Assembly (NCBI GenBank): GCA_013821265.1
Contig: JACDHD010000002.1
Location: forward strand, 1-64,000
Direction: 5' to 3'
Length of the DNA: 64,000 nucleotides
Source: Parachlamydiaceae bacterium
GTDB lineage: Bacteria > Chlamydiota > Chlamydiia > Chlamydiales > Parachlamydiaceae
The notes under the pieces were generated by a model. That model saw nothing but the letters and a program-made list of their open reading frames with translations, had not been told where the DNA came from and ran no database searches. Positions 55,375 to 62,653 of the stretch are shown here, piece after piece. A program made the position numbers and the translations under genes. How positions within the stretch are numbered: the stretch's first letter is position 1; every line of letters starts with the position of its first letter.

Positions 55375-55396
55375 GTTGAAAATTTGATATAATTAA
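55375..55396 (+). promoter_or_regulatory. Promoter-like sequence shared with 62580-62601
   Basis: The string TTGAAAATTTGATATAATTA contains an extended -10 (TGATATAAT). TTGTAA lies 17 bases before TATAAT, a fair -35. The whole 22-base string is repeated exactly upstream of the gene at 62654, so both accessory genes may answer to the same factor. Confidence 0.55.
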
Positions 55397-55438
55397 TTGA
55401 TAAAAACAGATAACTAAACATAAAAGTGGAGGTTTAAA

Positions 55439-55882
55439 ATGACATCACCCGCAAGTGAAAAGCCCGTTATGCCTTACATAGAATTGATGAGTATTATCAA
55501 AAAGGCAAGGGAACCTACCGAGCAAATGAAGACAGCCAGGAAAATTTTGGGACCGCGCGAGGGTGATTCTGATTGGATGGGTTTTAGTCAAGAGCAAGTG
55601 GAAGCAATCCAAGCCATTCTTAAAAAAGTTAGAAGCGATTCAACAATGCCAAGTCAAGTTAAAGCACAGGATATACCAAAGGGTTTCCTGAGTAATCACG
55701 GGTATACATTCGCAAAAAACTTTTTTTCTTGGTACTGCGGGCCTGGACTAGTTGAGCAGTGGGTAAAACAGCTAAAAGCAGATCATTCTGATTGTTTTTT
55801 AGATCATGGAGAGCTCTGGGGAGCATCATTCAGAATAAGTAAACCTAGCAGTCGCCAGATTATGGAATGTGGGGTTTGTTGA
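55439..55882 (+). CDS. Accessory protein of unknown function
   Basis: The 147-residue soluble protein was matched to no known family. GTGGAGG lies seven to ten bases before the ATG. The first half is helical and charged (MPYIELMSIIKKAREPTEQM), while the second half is rich in aromatic and Cys residues (NFFSWYCGPGLVEQWVKQL) and ends in CGVC. It shares its promoter-like string with the gene at 62654, and both encode host-lineage-specific proteins, so a secreted effector is possible but unproved. Confidence 0.55.
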   Translation: MTSPASEKPVMPYIELMSIIKKAREPTEQMKTARKILGPREGDSDWMGFSQEQVEAIQAILKKVRSDSTMPSQVKAQDIPKGFLSNHGYTFAKNFFSWYCGPGLVEQWVKQLKADHSDCFLDHGELWGASFRISKPSSRQIMECGVC

Positions 55883-55944
55883 ATACTCAAACAGACCAAC
55901 CGCGGTAGCGGTGACAGAAATCTGCGAATACGTTTCTGTTGCTA

Positions 55945-57426
55945 CTAGCGCAGCTTATTTTCCAAAAAGATCATTTCCATGCGATCTCCTTTTTCTCCAC
56001 GATTAGGCTGAGAGAGGAATGGCGCTTGCGCATCTGTCCAAAAGCCCTTTTGAGCATCATCGATGTAGCGGTAGTGAGGTAGGGACACATGGTACAACTG
56101 CATAAAGTTTGCTATGATGCGTCTAGCATCTCGTGAAAAATAAGTGAAGTAATCATGCCACGAGGGCTTTATGCCTCTTTTCACATGTGTGGCTTCTTGC
56201 TGTTCAAAACGATACTGAAGGCGTTGCAGCAAGCTCAGCATACATTCTACTTGGTGACGATACAGATCATTTGAAATACGAACAGGCTGTTGACAAAGAG
56301 CACGCAGTTTGCTGAGTTCCACAACAACATAACGTATCTCTTTCAGATCACTCACAGTGGCTTTAAAATCGAGCTCGGGTCGAAGCGCTTGAAACCACGT
56401 TTCCGCTAACACTGTAGCAGAAGTATTGTTCCACGTGGATTGACTTGCCACCCACAGATTGCAATCTAGAAGTGATCCTGATGTAGGAAGGTTTCTGACT
56501 ATGCCAAGAACGCCCGCAAAGGTGTGTCGCGAACAGCGGCTAAAGTAGCGATCGATTAAATCAAATGTCAAGGCAGGCCATAATCCCTCGCCTTGAGTAA
56601 ATCCCCCGAAGTTAACAATAGGCATCAATGGTGTTGCAGATGTGTCGATGCTTTGTCGTAGGTTGTCCCAGAGTGGATGAGGAGCTAAATGATCTTCTGT
56701 GGGTGCTCCTGAAACGGCTGAGAAGGCGATGATAGTCGATCGACCTGCTTCATCGCATAGAGAAGGGATCCACAATGCTTGTTGCGTGGCATGGGAGACG
56801 TTAGAAGAGGGGATGTAATAAATAAGCTTTTTTGAGGAAGGAATAAGGGCTTCAAAAGCGGAGAGTTCTTTCTGATGCTGTTCTAGCTGCGTTGCGTGCG
56901 GTTTTTTTTGGAGCGGCTCATCGAGTTGTACTCTGCTCTCTAAGAAGAGACCGGCAAGGTCAGGCAGCTGATGAAAGAGAAGGGGTAAATCGCTTTGCGA
57001 AGGCAATGGTTTTAAAAAGACTTTGACATCATACTCAAAACATGTTTTACAGAATTCAGATAGTTGAGGAGCATCAGATTCAAGCACAGCTGCATTATAA
57101 CCTAATTCAATCAATCTGCGGCAAAAGCTATCGTCAGATTCAGGTAAGTGGACATCTTTAATCCAAAGAGGTTTTAAGGTAAAGCGTAGAGGCCATTCTC
57201 CAAGATATTCAGGATGGTAATCGCTTTGTATCGCCATCGCAAGGGAGTTAATGGCAAATGCTGCGGTAGCTGGATTTTTTGTGCTTAGGGTGATGGTTTT
57301 TGCTGAATAGTGACAAGTGACAGATTCAGATGTTGAGGGTTTCCAAATTAATTGGGGATGATGCGGGCTTTTTTTGCTGTGGTAACTTTGGGTGAGATCG
57401 TGACAGAGTTTTTGGAGCTTGTTCAT
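55945..57426 (-). CDS. Protein with possible glycoside-hydrolase (alpha-glucuronidase-like) fold
   Basis: The 493-residue cytosolic protein has no signal peptide. Its N-terminal third resembles the domain that precedes the barrel in GH20/GH67-type enzymes (ATAAFAINSLAMAIQSDYHP, WIKDVHLPESDDSFCRRLIELG). A later segment (FGGFTQGEGLWPALTFDLID...AGVLGIVRNLPTSG...NLWVASQSTWN) is reminiscent of the end of GH67 alpha-glucuronidases. The match is by eye and weak. The C-terminal helices (LSKLRALCQQPV, MLSLLQRLQYRFEQQ) are unassigned. It may act on a sugar polymer, or be a non-catalytic relative. Confidence 0.4.
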   Translation of the reverse strand: MNKLQKLCHDLTQSYHSKKSPHHPQLIWKPSTSESVTCHYSAKTITLSTKNPATAAFAINSLAMAIQSDYHPEYLGEWPLRFTLKPLWIKDVHLPESDDSFCRRLIELGYNAAVLESDAPQLSEFCKTCFEYDVKVFLKPLPSQSDLPLLFHQLPDLAGLFLESRVQLDEPLQKKPHATQLEQHQKELSAFEALIPSSKKLIYYIPSSNVSHATQQALWIPSLCDEAGRSTIIAFSAVSGAPTEDHLAPHPLWDNLRQSIDTSATPLMPIVNFGGFTQGEGLWPALTFDLIDRYFSRCSRHTFAGVLGIVRNLPTSGSLLDCNLWVASQSTWNNTSATVLAETWFQALRPELDFKATVSDLKEIRYVVVELSKLRALCQQPVRISNDLYRHQVECMLSLLQRLQYRFEQQEATHVKRGIKPSWHDYFTYFSRDARRIIANFMQLYHVSLPHYRYIDDAQKGFWTDAQAPFLSQPNRGEKGDRMEMIFLENKLR

Positions 57427-57433
57427 ACGTGGA

Positions 57434-57691
57434 TTATGAGTAGACTTCTTTTCGATGGCCTACATTGATCACCATGACTAGTACTTTGGCATCATAGATT
57501 TCATAAATGATCCGGTAGTCGCCTACACGAGTTCGATAGGCATTTTCTTCCCCTTGGAGTTTAATGGCTCCATCATGCCTTGGCTCTTTGGCTAGCTCTC
57601 TAATCTTATTTCGGATTTTCAGAGCCATTTTATTGTCAATTTTTGCTAAGGCCTTTTCTACTTTTGGATTAACGAATACTTTGTATGTCAC
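57434..57691 (-). CDS. RelE/ParE-superfamily toxin
   Basis: The 85-residue protein reads YKVFVNPKVEKALAKIDNKM, LAKEPRHDGAIKLQGEENAY and RTRVGDYRIIYEIYDAKVLV, the classic RelE/ParE-type fold ending in VGHRKEVY. The GTG start overlaps the antitoxin stop by one base (TAGTG), so translation is coupled. Such toxins cut ribosome-bound mRNA or poison gyrase; the kept Arg and Tyr/His residues favour RNase activity. Confidence 0.9.
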   Translation of the reverse strand: MTYKVFVNPKVEKALAKIDNKMALKIRNKIRELAKEPRHDGAIKLQGEENAYRTRVGDYRIIYEIYDAKVLVMVINVGHRKEVYS

Positions 57692-57942
57692 TACAGTTTA
57701 TCCCATCCTAGTTTTTTTTCCAGTTCTTTCCAGGTTATTACACCGTTCTCAGCCACTTCCTTTCTTGCGATTCCCAAAGAAGCACTATCCATTTCATCTT
57801 CGTAGTCTTCAATAGAACGTACAACAGCTTTTGTGACAAAATCTTTAATAGAAATACCTTGTTTAGCGCAAGCCATCTTAAGATAAACATATTCTTGAGC
57901 TGGAAAATCCACGCTTAGCTTTTTGTAACTTTGTTTTTCCAT
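57691..57942 (-). CDS. RHH-type antitoxin of the RelE/ParE-like toxin
   Basis: The 83-residue protein has an N-terminal ribbon-helix-helix-like part (KKLSVDFPAQEYVYLKMACA then KQGISIKDFVTKAVVRSIED) for DNA binding, and a C-terminal toxin-neutralising tail (VITWKELEKKLGWDKL). It is upstream of the toxin, as usual. A strong AAAGGAGG ribosome binding site and a direct-repeat operator lie upstream. Confidence 0.88.
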   Translation of the reverse strand: MEKQSYKKLSVDFPAQEYVYLKMACAKQGISIKDFVTKAVVRSIEDYEDEMDSASLGIARKEVAENGVITWKELEKKLGWDKL

Positions 57943-57960
57943 ATAGCCTCCTTTTCTTTC

Positions 57961-57998
57961 ATTATAAAGGATTCCCTTTTTTGAGGATACCCTTTTTT
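57961..57998 (-). promoter_or_regulatory. Toxin-antitoxin promoter with tandem 16-base operator repeat
   Basis: AAGGATTCCCTTTTTT (57967-57982) and GAGGATACCCTTTTTT (57983-57998) are tandem 16-base repeats. On the minus strand they abut the -10 hexamer TATAAT (57966-57961). Their position fits binding by the ribbon-helix-helix antitoxin, which would repress its own operon. Confidence 0.6.
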
Positions 57999-58104
57999 CC
58001 TCATATCCTATATTTGTTTGAATGGTTTTTCTAATAGCGTCTAGGATTAAAATAAATTGTCTGCTACCGTATCAATCTTAAGGGAAAACCACGGATTTTG
58101 AATT

Positions 58105-59211
58105 ATGTCGATTTTTGATCATCTCCGCATGACCGATGTCGAAGCATTGCCTGCTCCTCAAGAACTGCTCACAGAACTTGCAATAAGTGGGCAGCAGAAG
58201 CAGTTTGTTCAAAAGGCACGGGGAGAAATTCGAGATATCTTAGATGGCTCAGACTCAAGACACCTACTAATCGTTGGTCCTTGCTCCATCCACGACATCC
58301 AAGCTGCACGCGATTATGCTGCAAAACTTAAACAATTGTCAGCCACTGTTTCCGATACCTTCTGCATCCTTATGCGGGTGTATTTTGAAAAACCGAGAAC
58401 GGCACTTGGTTGGAAGGGGTTGCTCTATGATCCCTGGTTAAACGGTTCTGATGACCTTGCCACTGGGTTGAGATGGGCGCGACAGTTTCTTCTAGAATTG
58501 GCAGAAATGGGAGTTCCAGTCGCATCAGAATTTCTGGAGCCATCGACACCCTATTATTTAGGCGATTTAGTGGCTTGGAGCTGTATTGGAGCACGCACAG
58601 TGTCCTCTCAAATCCATCGACAGATGGCTTCTGGGCTTCCGATGGCAACAGCTTTTAAAAACAGCACCGATGGGACTGTTGACAGTGCTGTAAACGGCAT
58701 TTTGAGCGCTTCTCAAAGTCATACGTTTATGGGAATGAACCCCAAGGGACATCCCAGCGTGATGAGAACCCAGGGAAATGCATATGGTCATTTAGTATTG
58801 CGTGGGGGCGAAACGCAACCCAATTATGATCCACAAGCGATCTCTATGGCTCTAGATACGATGCGAAAGGCAAATTTGGCTCCAAGACTACTGATCGATT
58901 GTTCCCATGACAACTCCATGCGCAAACATGAGCAGCAAGTAACGGTATTTCAGTCTGCAATTAATCAGATTATAGAGGGCAATCGCAACATTCGGGGAAT
59001 GTTGATTGAAAGCCATTTGAATGAAGGTAATCAACCGCTTGTTAACGATACGACCAAGCTAAAATATGCGGTCTCTCTAACTGATCCGTGTCTCAACTGG
59101 GATACGACAGAACGATTGATCCTATGGGGACATTCCATCATTAAACGGGAACGCGAAACGTTGCGTGAAAATGAAGTGGCAAGTGTTCTCGTGCGTCGAG
59201 TGTCAACATGA
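58105..59211 (+). CDS. 3-deoxy-7-phosphoheptulonate (DAHP) synthase, class I
   Basis: The 368-residue enzyme joins phosphoenolpyruvate and erythrose 4-phosphate, the first step of the shikimate pathway. Signatures: LLIVGPCSIHDIQAARDYAA, MRVYFEKPRTALGWKGLLYD with the PRT-WKG active-site motif, FLEPSTPYYLGDLVAW and IGARTVSSQIHRQMASGLPM. The length fits the AroG/AroF/AroH group. The isozyme, and which amino acid inhibits it, cannot be told. Confidence 0.93.
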   Translation: MSIFDHLRMTDVEALPAPQELLTELAISGQQKQFVQKARGEIRDILDGSDSRHLLIVGPCSIHDIQAARDYAAKLKQLSATVSDTFCILMRVYFEKPRTALGWKGLLYDPWLNGSDDLATGLRWARQFLLELAEMGVPVASEFLEPSTPYYLGDLVAWSCIGARTVSSQIHRQMASGLPMATAFKNSTDGTVDSAVNGILSASQSHTFMGMNPKGHPSVMRTQGNAYGHLVLRGGETQPNYDPQAISMALDTMRKANLAPRLLIDCSHDNSMRKHEQQVTVFQSAINQIIEGNRNIRGMLIESHLNEGNQPLVNDTTKLKYAVSLTDPCLNWDTTERLILWGHSIIKRERETLRENEVASVLVRRVST

Positions 59212-59663
59212 ACTGGAAATCGCTCTATCTACTAAGTTTCCTGTTACTGTTAACTAGTTGTGGCTCTCTGAGTAGTCCCTTAACGGTACAAACAGACTTT
59301 TTGCGACGTCAGCGTCTGGCTAGCTTCCACGTGCGCACCCCAGACCCCTTGCTAGTCAATCCCTTAGTCGGTCAGCGCGTTTTGATTCAATGGAATTTAC
59401 CTCCAGAGTGGTTAGAACATGAAGATTTACATTTAGAATTTACGATACGCTTCGGAAATCGCACGCAATTGCTGAAAAAGGTCCGCGTCGATTGTGCCAA
59501 AGGGTTATATGTCTACGTGCTAGCTGATGACGAGTTTTGCCAAAAAGAGGGCATTGTTTCCTACAAGGTAGACCTTGTTCACGATGACTGCATCTTGGTT
59601 GCATGGCGTCACCAGCTATGGGTCGAACTGATTGACATCCAAATTGAAGAAACGGATGAATAA
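59208..59663 (+). CDS. Lipoprotein of unknown function
   Basis: This is a 151-residue protein. The signal peptide MNWKSLYLLSFLLLLTSCGS has a lipobox LTSC, so the mature protein should be anchored by Cys18. The body is beta-rich (RVLIQWNLPPEWLEHEDLHL, LEFTIRFGNRTQLLKK) and resembles no known family. The four-base overlap with the DAHP synthase gene suggests co-transcription. Confidence 0.75.
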   Translation: MNWKSLYLLSFLLLLTSCGSLSSPLTVQTDFLRRQRLASFHVRTPDPLLVNPLVGQRVLIQWNLPPEWLEHEDLHLEFTIRFGNRTQLLKKVRVDCAKGLYVYVLADDEFCQKEGIVSYKVDLVHDDCILVAWRHQLWVELIDIQIEETDE

Positions 59664-59678
59664 TAATTCAAAATCTGG

Positions 59679-59684
59679 TATAAT
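59679..59684 (+). promoter_or_regulatory. tmRNA promoter (extended -10)
   Basis: TGGTATAAT ends 15 bases before the 5' end of tmRNA and contains TG-N-TATAAT, an extended -10. The -35 is not evident. Confidence 0.5.
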
Positions 59685-59699
59685 AGAGGTAATCCACAA

Positions 59700-60141
59700 G
59701 GGGGTGTCACGGTTTCGACTTAGAAGTGAAACATTGATTGCATGCAGAGGACGTCGGTTGGCCTCTTAAATCATCCGATAAAACTATTAAATGCCAAAAC
59801 AGGTGTTAACAGTCAGAAAGTGACAAGCATTGCTGGTTATGTAGAAGCACCTCGTGCTAATACATACGCAGTATCTTACACTGCTGCTGCTGCTGCTTAA
59901 TCCTAACAGATTAAATAGCACGATAACCTAGAGCTGGACCAAGGGGTCTAGGATCTATCGTTAAAGTCTTGGTATGATAGAGAATTCCGCCGCTTCTAGG
60001 GGCTTTCTATCGAGATTAAATGAAGCAAGTTGATTCTAGTGTCGTGTTTTGCATGGGAATCGACTCAACTTCAAAACACTAAGCATGTAGTGGTTAATGC
60101 GTAGTTTGCTAAGGACGAGAGTTCAATTCTCTCCACCTCCA
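59700..60141 (+). ncRNA. ssrA: Transfer-messenger RNA
   Basis: About 442 bases. The 5' acceptor strand GGGGGTG (59700-59706) pairs with CACCTCC (60134-60140), followed by discriminator A; CCA is not encoded. The typical 5' sequence GTCACGGTTTCGAC and a T-arm GAGAGTTCAATTCTCTC are present. The tag frame ends in a run of five GCT codons and TAA (59898-59900). Reading back, it can start at GCC (59793), giving 35 residues from AKTGVNSQ to VSYTAAAAA, unusually long; the resume codon is inferred. The tag's Ala-rich end fits degradation signals. Confidence 0.95.
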
Positions 60142-60182
60142 ATTGGTTGGATCCTCGCGGTACCCAATCATAGTAGAAAATG

Positions 60183-60211
60183 GCTCACGGACTTCCGTGA
60201 GCATTTTTTTT
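60183..60211 (+). terminator. Rho-independent terminator after tmRNA
   Basis: GCTCACGG (60183-60190) pairs with CCGTGAGC (60195-60202), followed after one A by about nine T. It fits as the tmRNA terminator, about 40 bases past the mature end. Confidence 0.85.
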
Positions 60212-60212
60212 A

Positions 60213-60843
60213 TCCTCTAATTTCAAGTTCTGAAACACCAAATTCAACAATTCTCGTTTTTCATCAACTTCAAAACTTTCGAAGATTTCTTCCCTCCCTG
60301 GCACATTATACTCTTATGATCGTAAATCCAATTCCCTTCAAATCGTAACATTTGAACCAGCTAAAGTCCTAGAAGGAGACCCAGATCCAAAAATACAACA
60401 TACCCACAGTGAAATCAAAATAATCTCTTTTTAAAGTTATTCATATGCAGAAATAATCCAACAAGGTTGCGATGAGGGAATTTTCAAAACAGAAGTCCCT
60501 CTCGAATGTGCAGAGTTTATCCTCTCAGCAATTCAATTTCTTACAGATAAGGGAATTCATCCTTGGAGAGAAGAAGATTTGAAACGACGCATGCAAGCTT
60601 TTCCCATATTAATTGAACGGCTGTTACAAGCTCCACCTGGATCTTTTCAATTCCTTATTTGATTCTTTCAATAAATAATAGAGGTCCCTCTCTCTTTAGG
60701 ACGATTTCTATAATATGGATAGTTACCGCTTCTATTTAAGGAGCATAGCCCCTCTGTTTTTCCAAGATGCTCGTTCCATCATCTGGGAGTCCCATTGACT
60801 TTCTGCGTTTGATTAGAAGAAGTCAATTTTTCACTTGGAATCT
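60213..60843. other. Degenerate intergenic region around the TetR remnant
   Basis: Apart from the TetR remnant, one more open stretch without a start codon (about 60240-60434) reads PGTLYSYDRKSNSLQIVTFE then PAKVLEGDPDPKIQHTHSE; it has coding-like content but matches nothing I recognise. Between 60663 and 60843 a 27-codon frame (MDSYRFYLRSIAPLFF) was seen but cannot be supported. The stretch looks like old, decayed genes. Confidence 0.4.
60435..60662 (+). pseudogene. TetR-family regulator, C-terminal remnant
   Basis: A 75-codon open stretch reads SYAEIIQQGCDEGIFKTEVP, then AEFILSAIQFLTDKGIHPW and ERLLQAPPGSFQF, typical of the C-terminal ligand-binding half of TetR regulators. The helix-turn-helix half is missing, there is no start codon, and a stop (60432) precedes the frame. 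It lies just downstream of tmRNA, a common insertion point. It cannot be a working regulator. Confidence 0.6.
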
Positions 60844-61470
60844 TTATTCTACTCCAATCAAAAGTTCTGAATTCATCTCCACCTCCATTTTAGAGGCATC
60901 AAATAAATGTTTTAGGCGTGTAACATCAAAGCTCTGATCAGAGAATTGGATAAAATATTGTAATTGCCAAGCTTGCGTTTTCTTAGCTTGAGAATTATCA
61001 GCTTTATCCCAAGGAGGGTAAATTCGCATAGCTCTCTTACCTTCTTTTCCATGGCAAGATACAATTCCTTTTTCACAGAGTACAGTTTTTGGAAAAACAA
61101 ATTGGCCAAAATGATTTTCGGCACGCACACTGACTACAAGGAAATCAAAAGCATCAGTAAATTCATAGGGCAAAATGGGTCCTTCACCTATACGTTTCCA
61201 AAAAGTGACAAATTGTCCAACTTTTGTCGGGGTGATCTTTCCTACGCGAAATTTTACAGAACGATTTTTTATGGTAAATTCAGAAGCTCCATAGTCTGCA
61301 CTCTCATCCTCTATTTTCAGATTCTGAAGGATAAGCCCAGATGGCTTATAGACAAGGTCTTTAGCTAATAGCAAATCTGGGTGAAGCATTTTTAAGAGGC
61401 GTTCACTTTTTGGCTCAATGACCACGATGTTTTTCCTTCCGCTTTTCTTGTTTGAGAGAAAATTGCTCAT
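60844..61470 (-). CDS. MepB-like protein
   Basis: Up to 208 residues. The core ASEFTIKNRSVKFRVGKITP, then PTKVGQFVTFWKR and AMRIYPPWDKADNSQAKKTQ, matches MepB-family proteins, found beside the mepRA multidrug system in Staphylococcus and elsewhere, of unsettled function. The start is uncertain: the ORF begins at 61470 and overlaps the YjdF-like gene by 56 bases, while GTG at 61425 or ATG at 61389 are also possible. The decayed TetR gene upstream may have belonged to such a regulator module. Confidence 0.75.
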   Translation of the reverse strand: MSNFLSNKKSGRKNIVVIEPKSERLLKMLHPDLLLAKDLVYKPSGLILQNLKIEDESADYGASEFTIKNRSVKFRVGKITPTKVGQFVTFWKRIGEGPILPYEFTDAFDFLVVSVRAENHFGQFVFPKTVLCEKGIVSCHGKEGKRAMRIYPPWDKADNSQAKKTQAWQLQYFIQFSDQSFDVTRLKHLFDASKMEVEMNSELLIGVE

Positions 61471-61837
61471 CTTTACGAGCCTGTTTTTCGGCGCAACTTA
61501 TGCTTTTTTTCTCTTTCTTTTTCTTCTCAATCTCTTCTCGCATGTAATCTTGAGCTAAAGTTGAAGGCTTTGAGGTTTCCTTCATTTGTTCCATTTCACG
61601 ACGAACTTCTCGCTGGACTCTTTTTGGATTCATTCGCTGAATTTGAATGCTGATTTCTTTAGCATCTCCAAATTTTAGCTCCACATAATGATTTAGAACA
61701 AATTCATGAATTTCAGGATCAGAAGGCTCTGCACCAAAAATATGCCGTGCAACTGCATATCCTTCTTTATCTGTGCGCTCAAAAGTCCCCACCCAAAAGC
61801 GCTTTTCAAAGAAAATCGTTGCTTTAACCATAGCCAT
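61415..61837 (-). CDS. YjdF-like protein (DUF2992)
   Basis: The 140-residue protein matches the YjdF family: MVKATIFFEKRFWVGTFERT, KEGYAVARHIFGAEPSDPEI and FVLNHYVELKFG. A highly basic, coiled-coil-like tail (EEIEKKKKEKKSISCAEKQA) ends it. YjdF proteins are known from Firmicutes, where a riboswitch of the same name responds to azaaromatic compounds. It precedes MepB in what may be a resistance-type operon. Confidence 0.75.
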   Translation of the reverse strand: MAMVKATIFFEKRFWVGTFERTDKEGYAVARHIFGAEPSDPEIHEFVLNHYVELKFGDAKEISIQIQRMNPKRVQREVRREMEQMKETSKPSTLAQDYMREEIEKKKKEKKSISCAEKQARKDEQFSLKQEKRKEKHRGH

Positions 61838-61895
61838 CTTAATTTATCCTCAACACTAGCTTATTGATCTCAAGCTCAAGCTTACATTTTTGTGA

Positions 61896-62480
61896 TCAAA
61901 TAGTGGAAGCTTTGAATTTATAAATATAATTAATACGTTCGGCTTTACTCATAGTCATTTTGACTCGGCTTTTTACATAATTTGTAACAAACACAGTAAT
62001 GACGAAGGACAGAGCAAGGACAATTGGAACGACGACAAGACTATAAAAGTAGAAGCTTTTCATCGAAACTTGAATGACCTTATATCCTGTTTTTAAAGTA
62101 TACTCCTGAGCTTGCTTAGTCATCTCTTCCGGTGTTATTAATAATGGAAGATTATGATAAGCCCTCGTGGCCATAGACATAATAGTTATAGTAAAAATTG
62201 GCGCTGCAATAAATATAGCTATACTAATACAAATAGGAATAAAGTTTTTTCTAGCCTGATTAAAAATTTTTCTAATCGGCACAAGAATAATCACAGAATA
62301 AGACCTACAAGTAGGACAACTTTTCTTTTTTAGAATCCATCTTTCAACACATGCATGATGAAAGATGTGCCCACATTTTAATCGGAGACAATCATTGGAT
62401 ACATTCTGTTCGTACTTACTTAGGCATATGCCACACTCGTCCTGATCCAATTGCCTTCCGCGTATTCCAGACACACTCAT
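61896..62480 (-). CDS. RING-H2 finger membrane protein (putative ubiquitin-ligase effector)
   Basis: The 194-residue protein has a near-perfect RING-H2 finger: CGICLSKYEQ, then CLRLKCGHIFHHACVERWIL and CPTCR, with the C-x2-C, C-x-H-x2-H, C and C-x2-C spacing of eukaryotic E3 ligases. Two long membrane segments follow (FIPICISIAIFIAAPIFTIT and YSLVVVPIVLALSFVITVFV). A bacterial membrane-bound RING-H2 protein suggests a secreted factor that inserts into host membranes. AAGAGG lies before the ATG. Ligase activity is inferred. Confidence 0.8.
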   Translation of the reverse strand: MSVSGIRGRQLDQDECGICLSKYEQNVSNDCLRLKCGHIFHHACVERWILKKKSCPTCRSYSVIILVPIRKIFNQARKNFIPICISIAIFIAAPIFTITIMSMATRAYHNLPLLITPEEMTKQAQEYTLKTGYKVIQVSMKSFYFYSLVVVPIVLALSFVITVFVTNYVKSRVKMTMSKAERINYIYKFKASTI

Positions 62481-62579
62481 AGAAAAACCTCTTTTTGGCT
62501 AAAATCTTAATAGGTTTTCTCTTTTTACGCAATTATGTAAAGAACATTTAACGATCACAGAGAGATAATATCGTGATTA

Positions 62580-62601
62580 GTTGAAAATTTGATATAATTA
62601 A
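62580..62601 (+). promoter_or_regulatory. Promoter-like sequence shared with 55375-55396
   Basis: The same 22-base string as upstream of the gene at 55439, containing TTTGATATAATTA with an extended -10. It lies 53 bases before the ATG at 62654. Further upstream the two loci do not match. Confidence 0.55.
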
Positions 62602-62653
62602 ATAAGTATTATATAATAAACATACAGATGTGATTTAAATTTGAGGTGATTGT

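Noticed and set aside
60097-60348. 83-codon frame at the tmRNA 3' end
   Set aside because: It runs through the tmRNA T-arm and the terminator, so it cannot be a gene.
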